In this document: one piece after another, positions 15,769 to 23,713 of the stretch | Layout: every line of letters starts with the position of its first letter | Position numbering within the stretch: position 1 is the stretch's first letter | Source of the DNA: Alistipes sp. | Lineage (GTDB): Bacteria; Bacteroidota; Bacteroidia; Bacteroidales; Rikenellaceae | NCBI GenBank assembly: GCA_020026435.1 | Contig: JAHHQK010000026.1 | Span: 1-31,123, forward strand | DNA: 31,123 bases | Direction of reading: 5' to 3' | Translations under genes and position numbers: made by a program | Notes under the pieces: generated by a model | The model's input: only the letters and a program-made list of their open reading frames with translations | Databases searched by the model: none | Told to the model about the DNA's origin: nothing

Positions 15769-17304
15769 ATGGAAAGAGCTATTCGCGTGCGATTTGCACC
15801 CAGCCCCACGGGACCTTTGCACATCGGAGGTGTTCGCACGGCACTTTATAACTATTTGTTCGCCCGCAAACACGGCGGCAAGATGATCCTGCGTATCGAG
15901 GACACCGATTCGCACCGCTTCGTACCCGGAGCCGAGGACTACATCATGGAGTCGCTCAAATGGTGCGGCATCGAGATCGACGAGGGCGTCGGCGTAGGCG
16001 GTCCCCACGCCCCCTACCGCCAGAGCGAGCGTCGCGAAATCTATCTGAAGTATGCCCTCCAGCTCGTCGAGGCAGGTTGGGCCTACTACGCCTTCGACAC
16101 GGCCGAGGAACTCGACGAGTTGCGCAAGGAAGCCGAAGCCGAGGGTCATGTCTTCGCCTACGACCACACGGTGCGCGAGAAGCTGGCTACCTCGCTGCGT
16201 CTGTCGCCCGAGGAGGTGAAGGAGCGCATCGAGCGAGGCGACCAGTGGGTCATCCGATTCAAGATGCCGGTGGGTCGCATCGTCAAGATGGACGACCTGA
16301 TCCGCGGCCACGTCGAGGTCGATTCCTCGACGCTGGACGACAAGGTGCTCTACAAGTCGGCCGATGCACTGCCCACCTACCACCTGGCCAATATCGTCGA
16401 TGACCACCTGATGGAGATCTCCCACGTGATCCGCGGCGAGGAGTGGTTGCCTTCGCTGCCGCTGCACTACCTGCTCTACGAGGCATTCGGATGGCAGGAC
16501 TCGCAGCCCGAGTTCGCCCACCTGCCCCTGCTGCTCAAGCCCACGGGCGGCGGCAAGCTCTCGAAGCGCGACGGCGACAAGATGGGATTCCCCGTATTCC
16601 CGCTCTTCTGGAAATCGCCCGCCACGGGTGAAACCGCCCACGGATACCGCGAGGACGGATATTTTCCCGAGGCATTCATCAATATGCTGGCCCTCCTGGG
16701 CTGGAATCCCGGCACGGAGCAGGAGCTCTTCACGATGCAGGAGCTGATCGACAACTTCTCGCTGGACCGCGTCTCGAAATCGGGCGCACGCTTCCAGCCC
16801 GACAAGGCCAAGTGGTTCAATGCCCAGTACATGCACCACAAATCGGTGCAGGAACTCTCCGTCATCTACCAGCCGATCCTCAAGGCCCACGGCATCGAGG
16901 TTTCGGACGAACTGGCCGGCAAGGCCGCCTCGATCATGAAGGAGCGCGCCTCGCTGACGACCGATCTGTGGGATCTCACGTCGTTCTTCTTCGTGGCTCC
17001 CGAGGAGTACGAGGCCAAGCAGACCAAGAAGTACTGGAAGGGGCAGAACCCCGCCATCCTCAAGGAGGTACGCGAGGTGCTGGCGTCGATCGAGGACTTC
17101 TCGCTGGAGAACACCGAGAAGATCGTCCACGCCTGGATCGAGGAAAAGGGCTACGGCATGGGCCAGGTGATGAACACCCTGCGTCTGGCATTGGTCGGTG
17201 CAGGAAAGGGCCCCGGCATGTATGACGTGACGTCGTTCATCGGCAAGGAGGAGTGTCTGAAGCGTATCGACAACCTCTTCGAGCGTGTACAGCCCGCCGA
17301 GTAG
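15769..17304 (+). CDS. gltX: Glutamyl-tRNA synthetase
   Basis: Class I aminoacyl-tRNA synthetase that charges tRNA-Glu using ATP. The N-terminal catalytic motif reads PSPTGPLHIGG (HIGH box at residues 18-21). The glutamate-binding LRIEDTD is at 41-47 and the second ATP motif KLSKR is at 263-267 in GGGKLSKRDGDKMG. The C-terminal helical anticodon-binding region is complete. At 511 residues it has the usual Bacteroidetes length. No frameshift or missing residue is seen. The gene ends in a strong intrinsic terminator at 17344-17397. Confidence 0.97.
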   Translation: MERAIRVRFAPSPTGPLHIGGVRTALYNYLFARKHGGKMILRIEDTDSHRFVPGAEDYIMESLKWCGIEIDEGVGVGGPHAPYRQSERREIYLKYALQLVEAGWAYYAFDTAEELDELRKEAEAEGHVFAYDHTVREKLATSLRLSPEEVKERIERGDQWVIRFKMPVGRIVKMDDLIRGHVEVDSSTLDDKVLYKSADALPTYHLANIVDDHLMEISHVIRGEEWLPSLPLHYLLYEAFGWQDSQPEFAHLPLLLKPTGGGKLSKRDGDKMGFPVFPLFWKSPATGETAHGYREDGYFPEAFINMLALLGWNPGTEQELFTMQELIDNFSLDRVSKSGARFQPDKAKWFNAQYMHHKSVQELSVIYQPILKAHGIEVSDELAGKAASIMKERASLTTDLWDLTSFFFVAPEEYEAKQTKKYWKGQNPAILKEVREVLASIEDFSLENTEKIVHAWIEEKGYGMGQVMNTLRLALVGAGKGPGMYDVTSFIGKEECLKRIDNLFERVQPAE

Positions 17305-17343
17305 GTTTCCTTCCACCCGATAATCCCAAAAGAATGAATTCCG

Positions 17344-17397
17344 GCGGAGAAAGGTCTGAACCCGAAACGGGCAAGGTGCTTTTCTCCGCTTTTTTTT
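17344..17397 (+). terminator. Intrinsic terminator of the ychF-SIMPL-gltX transcript
   Basis: GCGGAGAAA (17344-17352) pairs with TTTCTCCGC (17381-17389), enclosing a small CCCG/CGGG hairpin, and is followed by eight T (17390-17397). It starts 40 nt after the gltX stop. Confidence 0.85.
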
Positions 17398-17463
17398 CAG
17401 CGATCCGGACTTTTTGCCCCGCACCCCGGCCGGCACATCGGCTCGGGAGAGGGAATGTCCCAG

Positions 17464-17700
17464 GCAGAGTTCCGAGGCAGGGGCATCCTCTGAGGAGGAC
17501 ATCTCTTCCGATAGGCGGCCTTTTCGAGGATCAGCCTTTCCGAGAACGGCACATTCCGGAAGACCGATCCTTGACCGAGGAGGATCTTTCGGTGAAGAGC
17601 GGTCTTTCCCAAGTGAGATAGCTCTTCCGAGGGGCGGTCTTTTTCCTTTGCAGGATTTTTCCCGAAGGAAGACCTTCGTTCGAGGCTCTTCCCGATCCTC
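17464..17700. repeat. Degenerate tandem array, period about 17 nt
   Basis: Roughly fourteen diverged units can be laid out, each starting with a T/C-rich word (CTTTCCGAGG-like, for example CTTTCCGAG at 17536, TCTTTCCC at 17603 and CTCTTCCGAGG at 17621). Their spacing is mostly 15-18 nt. The array fills the spacer between the gltX terminator and the GalM-like gene; no gene or promoter consensus is seen in it. Confidence 0.45.
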
Positions 17701-17740
17701 GCCACAAGCTCCGCGATCGCCCGACAAAGCATAGAACAAC

Positions 17741-18799
17741 ATGATCTCGATCGAACAAGAACTTTGGGGCATGACGCCCGAGGGTGAAGCCGTAATCCGC
17801 TACACAATGCGCAACGGATCGGGAGCCGAGGTACGGCTCACGAATCTGGGTGCGGCTGTGGTGGGCATCACCCTACCCGACCGCGCGGGTAAAATGGAGG
17901 ACGTGGTCCTCGGTTACAACGACGCGGCAGCCTACATCGACGACAGCGTCTACATGGGTAAATGTCTGGGTCGCATGGCCGGACGCACGGCTTTGGGACG
18001 CATGACGATCGACGGGAAGCAGATCTCGCTGGACCGCAACGAGGGCCGCAACCACCTCAACGGTGGCACACAGGGTTTCTCGTCCAAGGTGTGGGAGAGC
18101 CGCGTGGAGACCAACCGTGTGGTGATGGATCTGATGTCGGAGGAGGGAGACCAGAACTACCCCGCAACGCTCTACACTGAGGTGGTCTTCGATTTTGACG
18201 ACGACAACTCGTTTGAAATCACCTACATGGCCAAATCCGAGGAGCTGACCGTCGTCAATCTGGCCCACTCGATCTACTTCAACCTCGGGGGTGAGGCTTC
18301 GGGCCATGCCCTCGACCAGTGCCTCCGCCTCCGGGCCACGCAGATGGCCGAGGTCGATCCCTACCTCGTCCCCACGGGGCGCATGATCCCCATCGGGGAT
18401 ACGCCCGCCGATTTCTCCTCCTCCAAGCCCCTCGCCGAGGTGGTGGAGGCCGAGCTGAACCACATAGCCGACCAGCGGGGACTGGCTCATCCGTTTGAGG
18501 TGGAGGGCTGGAAACCCAACATCCTGGGCCAGGTGGGCGAATTATACGATCCGCGATCGGGACGTCACCTGGAGCTGCTTTCGTCGCAGGCTTCCGTGGT
18601 GGTCGACACGGCCAACTTCATCGGGGGCGGGGCTGCGCTCTCGAAGTCGGGAGTTCACTACGAGGATCACGCCGGAGTGGCGCTAATCTGTCAGAATTTC
18701 CCCGATGCGGTCAACCACCCCGAATTCCCCTCGCCGCTGCTGAAGGCCGGAACACTCTATTGTCAGAAAACCGTCTATCGGTTCTCGGTCAAAGAGTAA
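17741..18799 (+). CDS. GalM-like (aldose 1-epimerase fold) protein lacking the catalytic residues
   Basis: The 352 residues align end to end with galactose mutarotase: EVRLTNLGAAVVGITLPDRAGKMEDVVLGY at the start, GFSSKVWE, YLVPTGRMIPIGDTP, and NFPDAVNHPEFPSPLLKAGTLY at the end. The active-site positions are altered. The LHGG histidine is Asn107 (NHLNGG). The TNHSYFNL histidine falls at Ser177, with a His one place earlier (NLAHSIYFNL). The GYDH aspartate is Ala249 (GLAHPF). The ALE(S/T)Q general base is Ile316 (ALICQ). The arginine of the ANRI motif is kept (AGRT, Arg82). The frame is intact, so a non-enzymatic or changed role is more likely than decay. It follows the gltX terminator, so it must have its own promoter, but no TAnnTTTG was found. 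It has its own terminator and converges with uxuA. Confidence 0.88.
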   Translation: MISIEQELWGMTPEGEAVIRYTMRNGSGAEVRLTNLGAAVVGITLPDRAGKMEDVVLGYNDAAAYIDDSVYMGKCLGRMAGRTALGRMTIDGKQISLDRNEGRNHLNGGTQGFSSKVWESRVETNRVVMDLMSEEGDQNYPATLYTEVVFDFDDDNSFEITYMAKSEELTVVNLAHSIYFNLGGEASGHALDQCLRLRATQMAEVDPYLVPTGRMIPIGDTPADFSSSKPLAEVVEAELNHIADQRGLAHPFEVEGWKPNILGQVGELYDPRSGRHLELLSSQASVVVDTANFIGGGAALSKSGVHYEDHAGVALICQNFPDAVNHPEFPSPLLKAGTLYCQKTVYRFSVKE

Positions 18800-18851
18800 A
18801 AGGCGCAGCAGAAACCGCTCAAGGATTTCTGTCACAGGATTTAACGCATTC

Positions 18852-18883
18852 AAAGGCCGCTCGATTCCGGGCGGTCTTTTTTT
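18852..18883 (+). terminator. Intrinsic terminator of the GalM-like gene
   Basis: AAAGGCCGC (18852-18860) pairs with GCGGTCTTT (18871-18879, one G-T pair), followed by a continuous T run to 18883. It starts about 50 nt after the stop codon. Confidence 0.8.
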
Positions 18884-19258
18884 ATATTTTTCCAACGAAC
18901 GGGCGAATTTTCATTCGGGCAAGCGAACCGGCGAATATCGGACGGACAGGCAGACGAGGGATGTCGGGCGAGCGGGCAACCGTAAAGCGGGCGGACTGAT
19001 GAATGAATAAATGAATAGGTGTGTGAGCAAACGAACACCCCCCATTGCGCACGGGCAAAAAAAAAGATACGGGTTCGGAAATTCTGATTTCCGAACCCGT
19101 ATCTTTATACCGAAGCCTCATGCCCGAATTCTCCCTCTCGAATTCTCCCGCCACGACAAACCGACAAGGTAACAAGGAGCAAGACGACTAAGAGAACAAG
19201 GAAGGCAAGGAGGGCAGCAATCCCCAGCAACGCGGAAGGCCCCTCCACTCAAGGCAAT
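18884..19258. other. Convergent intergenic spacer between the GalM-like gene and uxuA
   Basis: No gene is seen. The left half is low complexity with recurring GCGAAC/GGGCGA words on the plus strand. The right half contains the uxu operon terminator (19057-19106) and a short direct repeat, CGAATTCTCCC near 19127 (one mismatch at its first base) and 19139. Confidence 0.5.
19057..19106 (-). terminator. Very strong intrinsic terminator of the LacI-uxuB-uxuA operon
   Basis: A perfect 20-bp inverted repeat (19063-19082 with 19087-19106) with a 4-nt loop is followed on the minus strand by nine T (19057-19065, partly within the stem base). It lies about 150 nt after the uxuA stop and may also stop plus-strand read-through. 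Confidence 0.8.
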
Positions 19259-20434
19259 CTATTTGTCGAACAGCGACTTGGCGATACCCATCTCCAAACC
19301 GCGCAACTCGGCCAGACCGCGCAGGCGACCCAGACAGGAGTATCCGGGATTGGTCTTTTTCTTCAGATCGTCGATCATCTGATGTCCGTGGTCCGGACGC
19401 ATCGGGATCGACACCCGACGGCGCTGCTGGATCTCCAGCAGGTTTTTCATCACGTTATACATATCGACATCTCCCTCCAGGTGGTTGGCCTCAAAGAAGT
19501 TACCCTCCTCGTCGCGCTGCGTGGAGCGCAGGTGGACGAAGTAGACACGATCGGCTTGACGGAGCATCATGCCAGGGAGGTCGTTTTTGGCCGATACGCC
19601 CAGTGAACCCGTGCAAAGGCACAGACCGTTGGATTTGTTGGGTACGGCGGCCGTCAAGGCCTCAAAATCGGCCTCGGTGCTCATGATGCGCGGCAGACCC
19701 AGGATCGAGAAGGGAGGATCGTCGGGGTGGATGGCCATCACGGCCCCCACCTCATCGGCCACGGGGCAGATCTCCTCCAGGAAGAGAATCAGATTGTGGC
19801 GCAGGGTCTCGGCGTCGACATCACGGTAACGGTCCAGCTCCTTCTGGAACTGCTCCAGCGTGAAGCTCTCCTCCGAACCGGGCAATCCGGCGATCATGTT
19901 GCGGGTGATCAGCTCGATCTCGGCCTGATCCATCTGCTCGAAACGGGCCCGGGCCCGGGCCTGCTCCTCGGCCGTGTAGTCCTGTTCGGCTCCGGGGCGT
20001 TTCAGGATGAAGAGGTCGAAGGCCACGAAGGCGGCACGCTCGAAACGGAGTCCCTTCGATCCGTCCTTCATCGTGAAGGCCAGGTTGGTACGTGTCCAGT
20101 CGAGTACCGGCATGAAGTTATAGGTGATCACGCGGATGCCGCACGCCGCCAGATTGCGGATCGACTGCTTATAGTTCTCGATATACTGTCGGAAGTTACC
20201 CGTGCGGGTCTTGATGTGTTCGTGGACCGGGACACTCTCCACCACCGACCACACCAGACCGGCATCGGCCACGATCTGCTGACGTTTGCGGATCTCCTCC
20301 ACGCTCCACACCTCGCCGTTGGGGATGTGGTGCAGGGCTGTCACGATACCCGTGGCCCCGGCCTGTCGTATATCCTGCAGCGAGACGGGATCGGAGGGTC
20401 CGTACCAGCGCCAGGTTTGTTCACAAAGATACAT
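19259..20434 (-). CDS. uxuA: Mannonate dehydratase
   Basis: UxuA removes water from D-mannonate to give 2-keto-3-deoxygluconate in the hexuronate (glucuronate) pathway; it is a metal-dependent TIM barrel. The 391 residues match the family: RWYGPSDPVSLQDIRQAGATG at the start, ALHHIPNGEVW, MPVLDWTRT, HPDDPPFSILGLPRI, VYFVHLRST and RPDHGHQMIDDL carry the metal and substrate ligands expected from the family. It is the last gene of a three-gene operon, 33 nt behind uxuB. No isomerase (uxaC), KDG kinase or aldolase gene is in the window, so the rest of the pathway must be encoded elsewhere. Confidence 0.95.
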   Translation of the reverse strand: MYLCEQTWRWYGPSDPVSLQDIRQAGATGIVTALHHIPNGEVWSVEEIRKRQQIVADAGLVWSVVESVPVHEHIKTRTGNFRQYIENYKQSIRNLAACGIRVITYNFMPVLDWTRTNLAFTMKDGSKGLRFERAAFVAFDLFILKRPGAEQDYTAEEQARARARFEQMDQAEIELITRNMIAGLPGSEESFTLEQFQKELDRYRDVDAETLRHNLILFLEEICPVADEVGAVMAIHPDDPPFSILGLPRIMSTEADFEALTAAVPNKSNGLCLCTGSLGVSAKNDLPGMMLRQADRVYFVHLRSTQRDEEGNFFEANHLEGDVDMYNVMKNLLEIQQRRRVSIPMRPDHGHQMIDDLKKKTNPGYSCLGRLRGLAELRGLEMGIAKSLFDK

Positions 20435-20467
20435 GATTTCTATGATTTTTAAGGTTTTACGTATTCT

Positions 20468-21280
20468 CTAGATCGAGAAGGCATCAAAGCCTCCGTCGAC
20501 CACCGCCAGCGTACCCGTCACAAAGGCCGAGGCATCGCTGATCAGGTAGTGGATCGTGCCGCACAGCTCCTCCGGTCTGCCGAAACGGGCAAACGGCGTG
20601 TGGGCGATGATGGTCTTGGCACGGTCGGTATAGGATCCGTCGGGATTGGTCAGCAGCGTGCGGTTCTGCTCCGTGAGGAAGAATCCCGGAGTGATGGCAT
20701 TCACGCGGAAGCCCTCGCCGAACTTCCGGGCCAGCTCCCCGGCCATATACTTCGTATAGTTGGCAATGGCGGCCTTGGCCGAGCCGTAGCCCACCACGCG
20801 CGTCAGAGGACGCAGGGCCGACTCCGAGCAGAAGTTGACGATACAGCCCTTGCGGTTGGGCAGCATGGCCTCCAGGAACACCATCGTGGGAAGAACCGTG
20901 CCGAAGAGGTTCAGATCGACCACCTGCCGGAAGGCATCGACCTGAAGGTCGAAGATCGTCTTCTCGGGCGGAATCGTCGCACCGCCCATGTTGCCGCCCG
21001 CAGCGTTGAGCAGGATGTCGATACGGCCGTATGCACGGAGAATCTCCTCGCGGTTGGCCTCCAGTTTCTCACGATTCATCACATCGGTGACCAGGAACAT
21101 GGCCTCGCCGCCCTCGTTGCGGATCTTCCCGACGAGTTCCTCACCCGCCGCCTCGTTGCGGCCCAGCACCACCACCCGGGCACCTTCTCCGGCCAGGTAA
21201 GCACAGATGCTGCGTCCCAGGATGCCCGTACCGCCGGTCACCACGACCACACGTCCCTTGATGTCAAACAGATTTCCCAT
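20468..21280 (-). CDS. uxuB: SDR-type D-mannonate oxidoreductase (fructuronate reductase)
   Basis: A classical short-chain dehydrogenase of 270 residues. The nucleotide-binding TGGTGILG is at 15-22, NAAG is at 92-95, and the catalytic Tyr165 and Lys169 are in YGSAK with Ser152 or Ser154 upstream. The N-terminal MGNLFDIKGRVVVVTGGTGILG resembles Bacillus YjmF-type enzymes, which interconvert D-fructuronate and D-mannonate with NAD(H). Direct coupling to uxuA makes that assignment much more likely than another SDR substrate. It is unrelated to the long-chain UxuB of E. coli, although the step is the same. Seven nt separate it from the upstream regulator gene. Confidence 0.88.
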   Translation of the reverse strand: MGNLFDIKGRVVVVTGGTGILGRSICAYLAGEGARVVVLGRNEAAGEELVGKIRNEGGEAMFLVTDVMNREKLEANREEILRAYGRIDILLNAAGGNMGGATIPPEKTIFDLQVDAFRQVVDLNLFGTVLPTMVFLEAMLPNRKGCIVNFCSESALRPLTRVVGYGSAKAAIANYTKYMAGELARKFGEGFRVNAITPGFFLTEQNRTLLTNPDGSYTDRAKTIIAHTPFARFGRPEELCGTIHYLISDASAFVTGTLAVVDGGFDAFSI

Positions 21281-21287
21281 AATAGTT

Positions 21288-22361
21288 TCAGATGTTATTG
21301 TTTTTATAGTATTGGATATTCTCCTTCATCAATATGTCGATCGGCATATTGTTGACCTTGTTGATCTTGCGCCCGCCGATCAGATACTCCTCAAGGGCCA
21401 TCACCCCGTGGTAGCCCTGCGACTCGGGGCGCTGGGCCACCAACACGTCGATCACCCCTTCGCGCAACATCTGCTCGTTGCGCGGGATAAGGTCGTAGCC
21501 CACCAGCCGCACCCGTTCCCGCACCCGCGCACGGAGGTAATTGCCCAGGATATAGCATGTGGAGTTGAACGTAATGGCCCCCTCGATGGCGGGATACTCC
21601 TCGAAAAGTCGGTCCAGAACCTCAAAATTACGCTCCGGGGTATGGATGTCAAGCAAAGCGTGGTGGATTCGGCCCGTGAAGCCTCTCTGACGCAGGTAGT
21701 GGTGGAATCCCTCCTCGCGCAGACGCCACTGGTTCGATCCGTTGGTGCCGCGGTAGGCCATCTGCCCCACGACGATATCGGACCGGGTGTCGAACCGTGC
21801 GAGCAGCATACGCGCCCCCACCATCCCGGCATCGAACGACGAGATCCCGAAGTAGGCCAGGTTGTTACACCCCTCTATGGCAGCGTCGATAAATACATAG
21901 GGTATCCCGCGGCAGTCCAGCTCCACGCTCCAGGCCGCCACCCGTTCGGCAAACAGCGTGGCAACCAGCACTCCGTCGAAATTCTTCCTGCGGAGCGTCT
22001 CCACGATCCGGTCGAACGACTGCTCGTCGTACTGGTCGAAGAAGAGCAGGCGCACCGAGACGTTGAACGCCGCCACCTCGCCGGCGGCACGGGCACACCC
22101 CTCGTTGACATCGGCCCAGTACTCCCCCTCGCGGAAAGCCGGGATGACGACATAGATCACATACTCGCGACCCGAGGCCAGCGAACGGGCCATCATGTTG
22201 GGTTGATAATCGACATGATCCAGCACCCGGCGGACCTTGATGAGGTTATCCTCCGAGACCTTGCCCCGATTATGGATCACGCGATCCACCGTGCCGGCCG
22301 ACACACCGGCCATGCGGGCAATATCTATGATACGAACTTTGGTTTTCTTCTCCCGAATCAT
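21288..22361 (-). CDS. LacI-family transcriptional regulator of the uxu operon
   Basis: An N-terminal LacI helix-turn-helix is clear (IIDIARMAGVSAGTVDRVIH, then hinge region YQPNMMARSLASG). A periplasmic-binding-protein-like sensor domain follows (about residues 62-340, with VIPAFREGEYWADVNEGC and a C-terminal ALEEYLIGG). It probably binds a hexuronate-pathway intermediate and controls its own operon, being the first gene before uxuB and uxuA. The start at 22361 (MIREKK) gives 357 residues; an in-frame ATG at 22373 is possible, but it would leave a leader of only about 10 nt. A promoter and a palindrome lie directly upstream. Confidence 0.9.
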   Translation of the reverse strand: MIREKKTKVRIIDIARMAGVSAGTVDRVIHNRGKVSEDNLIKVRRVLDHVDYQPNMMARSLASGREYVIYVVIPAFREGEYWADVNEGCARAAGEVAAFNVSVRLLFFDQYDEQSFDRIVETLRRKNFDGVLVATLFAERVAAWSVELDCRGIPYVFIDAAIEGCNNLAYFGISSFDAGMVGARMLLARFDTRSDIVVGQMAYRGTNGSNQWRLREEGFHHYLRQRGFTGRIHHALLDIHTPERNFEVLDRLFEEYPAIEGAITFNSTCYILGNYLRARVRERVRLVGYDLIPRNEQMLREGVIDVLVAQRPESQGYHGVMALEEYLIGGRKINKVNNMPIDILMKENIQYYKNNNI

Positions 22362-22388
22362 AATTTTCGGCATTGAGGGGGTTTGCCG

Positions 22389-22419
22389 CAAAGATAAGCA
22401 ATAGCCTCCGAAATACCAA
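22389..22419 (-). promoter_or_regulatory. Promoter of the LacI-uxuB-uxuA operon
   Basis: The minus strand has TTG (22417-22419), 20 nt, then TATCTTTG (22389-22396). The predicted start near 22383 is about 20 nt before the chosen ATG. Confidence 0.65.
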
Positions 22420-22433
22420 GTGTGTTCGCACAC
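22420..22433. promoter_or_regulatory. Candidate operator palindrome for the LacI-type regulator
   Basis: GTGTGTTCGCACAC has perfect 5-bp arms around TTCG and abuts the -33 element of the regulator's own promoter. Position and symmetry suit an operator; it does not match the classical LacI-family central CG exactly. Confidence 0.35.
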
Positions 22434-22622
22434 AGTTCCATATTTCAATCATTTTCCGTCATATTCGAGACTTTTTCAAGGAGGCGGGAGGCGGTTCTGC
22501 CTGGAGGAAGCCAAGGCGGTCGGGCCTGCAAGATGAGCCTGCGGGAAACGGCATGGGAGGAACAAGGGAGGGGAAGTAAAGCGGAGGAAACAATACGGAG
22601 GGCAAGGGGGGCAATATCCATG
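22434..22622. other. Gene-free spacer, purine-rich on the plus strand
   Basis: No gene is seen. On the minus strand, downstream of the lipid kinase terminator, the sequence is C-rich and G-poor: by hand count 51 C to 21 G in 22501-22620. Confidence 0.55.
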
Positions 22623-22663
22623 AAAAAAAAATCGGACGGGACACCTTGAGGTATCTCGTCCGA
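22623..22663 (-). terminator. Intrinsic terminator of the transporter-barrel-PhoH-pepD-lipid kinase operon
   Basis: TCGGACGGGA (22632-22641) pairs with TCTCGTCCGA (22654-22663), one G-T pair, followed on the minus strand by nine T (22623-22631). It is about 60 nt past the last stop codon. Confidence 0.8.
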
Positions 22664-22720
22664 AGATCAGGGAACGGGGCGGAAGCCCCATATGTATGTA
22701 TAGGTCCCAGCCGGAGGGGC

Positions 22721-23704
22721 TTAATCCTTCCTGCGGTCGGGATCGTCGAGCCAGCGGTTGTAGAAATCCTCGCCCACCACAATGCGGATGGCCTTGTGGC
22801 GGATGGTGAATTCGAGGGGCGTACCTCCGAGCTGTTCGCCGTCGACCTCGACCGAGATCTCGGGTGAAGACTCGATGCGGATATGCTGTCCGCGGCACTT
22901 CATGACATGGCCGATGCGGTAGATCCCTCCGTTGAACAGGTAGTGGAACCGGAAGAGGATATGCCAGAAGTGAACCGGGCGGATCAGCGACAGATCGAAG
23001 AATCCGTCATCGGCCACCGCCTCGGGCAGCTGTTGCATACCGCCGCCGTTGTACTTGCAGACACCCACGGCCACCGACAGCAACAGGTCATTGAAGACGA
23101 TCTTGCCGTCGACCCACACCTTCATGCCCGTCGACTTATAGCGGAAGAACGAACGCACCATGCACCACAGATAGCGCCAGCGGCTCGCCCTCATCTTCTT
23201 CTTGAGGTGCGACACGCGCTTGACCACAAAGGCGTCGAATCCCGCACCCGACACATTGGCCATATAGCGGCTTTGGCGGTAGTGGGCCTCCTCGTAGGAG
23301 ACCTCCCCCACGTCCTGAAGGAAGGAATACTCCTCCTTGATGGCCTTCACAGCCTCGGGAATGCGGTTCGAGATGCCGAACGTACGCACCCAGTCGTTGC
23401 CCGACCCCACGGCGATCACGGCCAGCAGCACCTCGTTGGGGTTGACCTTCTGCTGGATGAACAATCCGTTGACCACCTCGTGCAGCGTACCGTCGCCACC
23501 CACCACGATAATGTGGCGGTAGCCCTCGTTCACGGCCTTGACCGTAAGCTCCGTGGCGTGGAACTTATGCTCCGTAAAGACCGGTTCGCAGTGAATCTCG
23601 GCATCGCGCAGGCACTTCGATATTTGCGGAAAATCGTCAAGCCCGCGGCCGCCTCCGGCCACGGGATTGACGATCACAAACCATTTTTTCTGTATGGCTT
23701 CCAC
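22721..23704 (-). CDS. Diacylglycerol kinase-like lipid kinase (DagK/YegS/LCB5 family)
   Basis: The 327 residues show the two-domain diacylglycerol kinase catalytic fold. IVNPVAGGGRG is at about 11-21 and the nucleotide-binding GGDGTLHEVVNG is at 69-80. AVGSGNDWVRTFGI follows, then a C-terminal beta domain with the substrate-site segment ADDGFFDLSLIRP and a final VEVDGEQLGGTPLEF. These enzymes phosphorylate diacylglycerol, sphingoid bases or related lipids with ATP on the cytoplasmic membrane face. Bacteroidetes make sphingolipids, so a sphingoid substrate is possible but not readable here. It is the last gene of a five-gene operon, 9 nt behind pepD. Confidence 0.9.
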   Translation of the reverse strand: MEAIQKKWFVIVNPVAGGGRGLDDFPQISKCLRDAEIHCEPVFTEHKFHATELTVKAVNEGYRHIIVVGGDGTLHEVVNGLFIQQKVNPNEVLLAVIAVGSGNDWVRTFGISNRIPEAVKAIKEEYSFLQDVGEVSYEEAHYRQSRYMANVSGAGFDAFVVKRVSHLKKKMRASRWRYLWCMVRSFFRYKSTGMKVWVDGKIVFNDLLLSVAVGVCKYNGGGMQQLPEAVADDGFFDLSLIRPVHFWHILFRFHYLFNGGIYRIGHVMKCRGQHIRIESSPEISVEVDGEQLGGTPLEFTIRHKAIRIVVGEDFYNRWLDDPDRRKD

Positions 23705-23713
23705 CCTCTTGCC

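Noticed and set aside
17464..17700. CRISPR array
   Set aside because: Units are about 17 nt, highly diverged and without constant repeats or spacers; no cas genes are nearby.
15427..17772. 781-codon minus-strand open frame opposite gltX
   Set aside because: The opposite strand encodes a complete glutamyl-tRNA synthetase; the antisense translation shows only reverse-complement codon artefacts.
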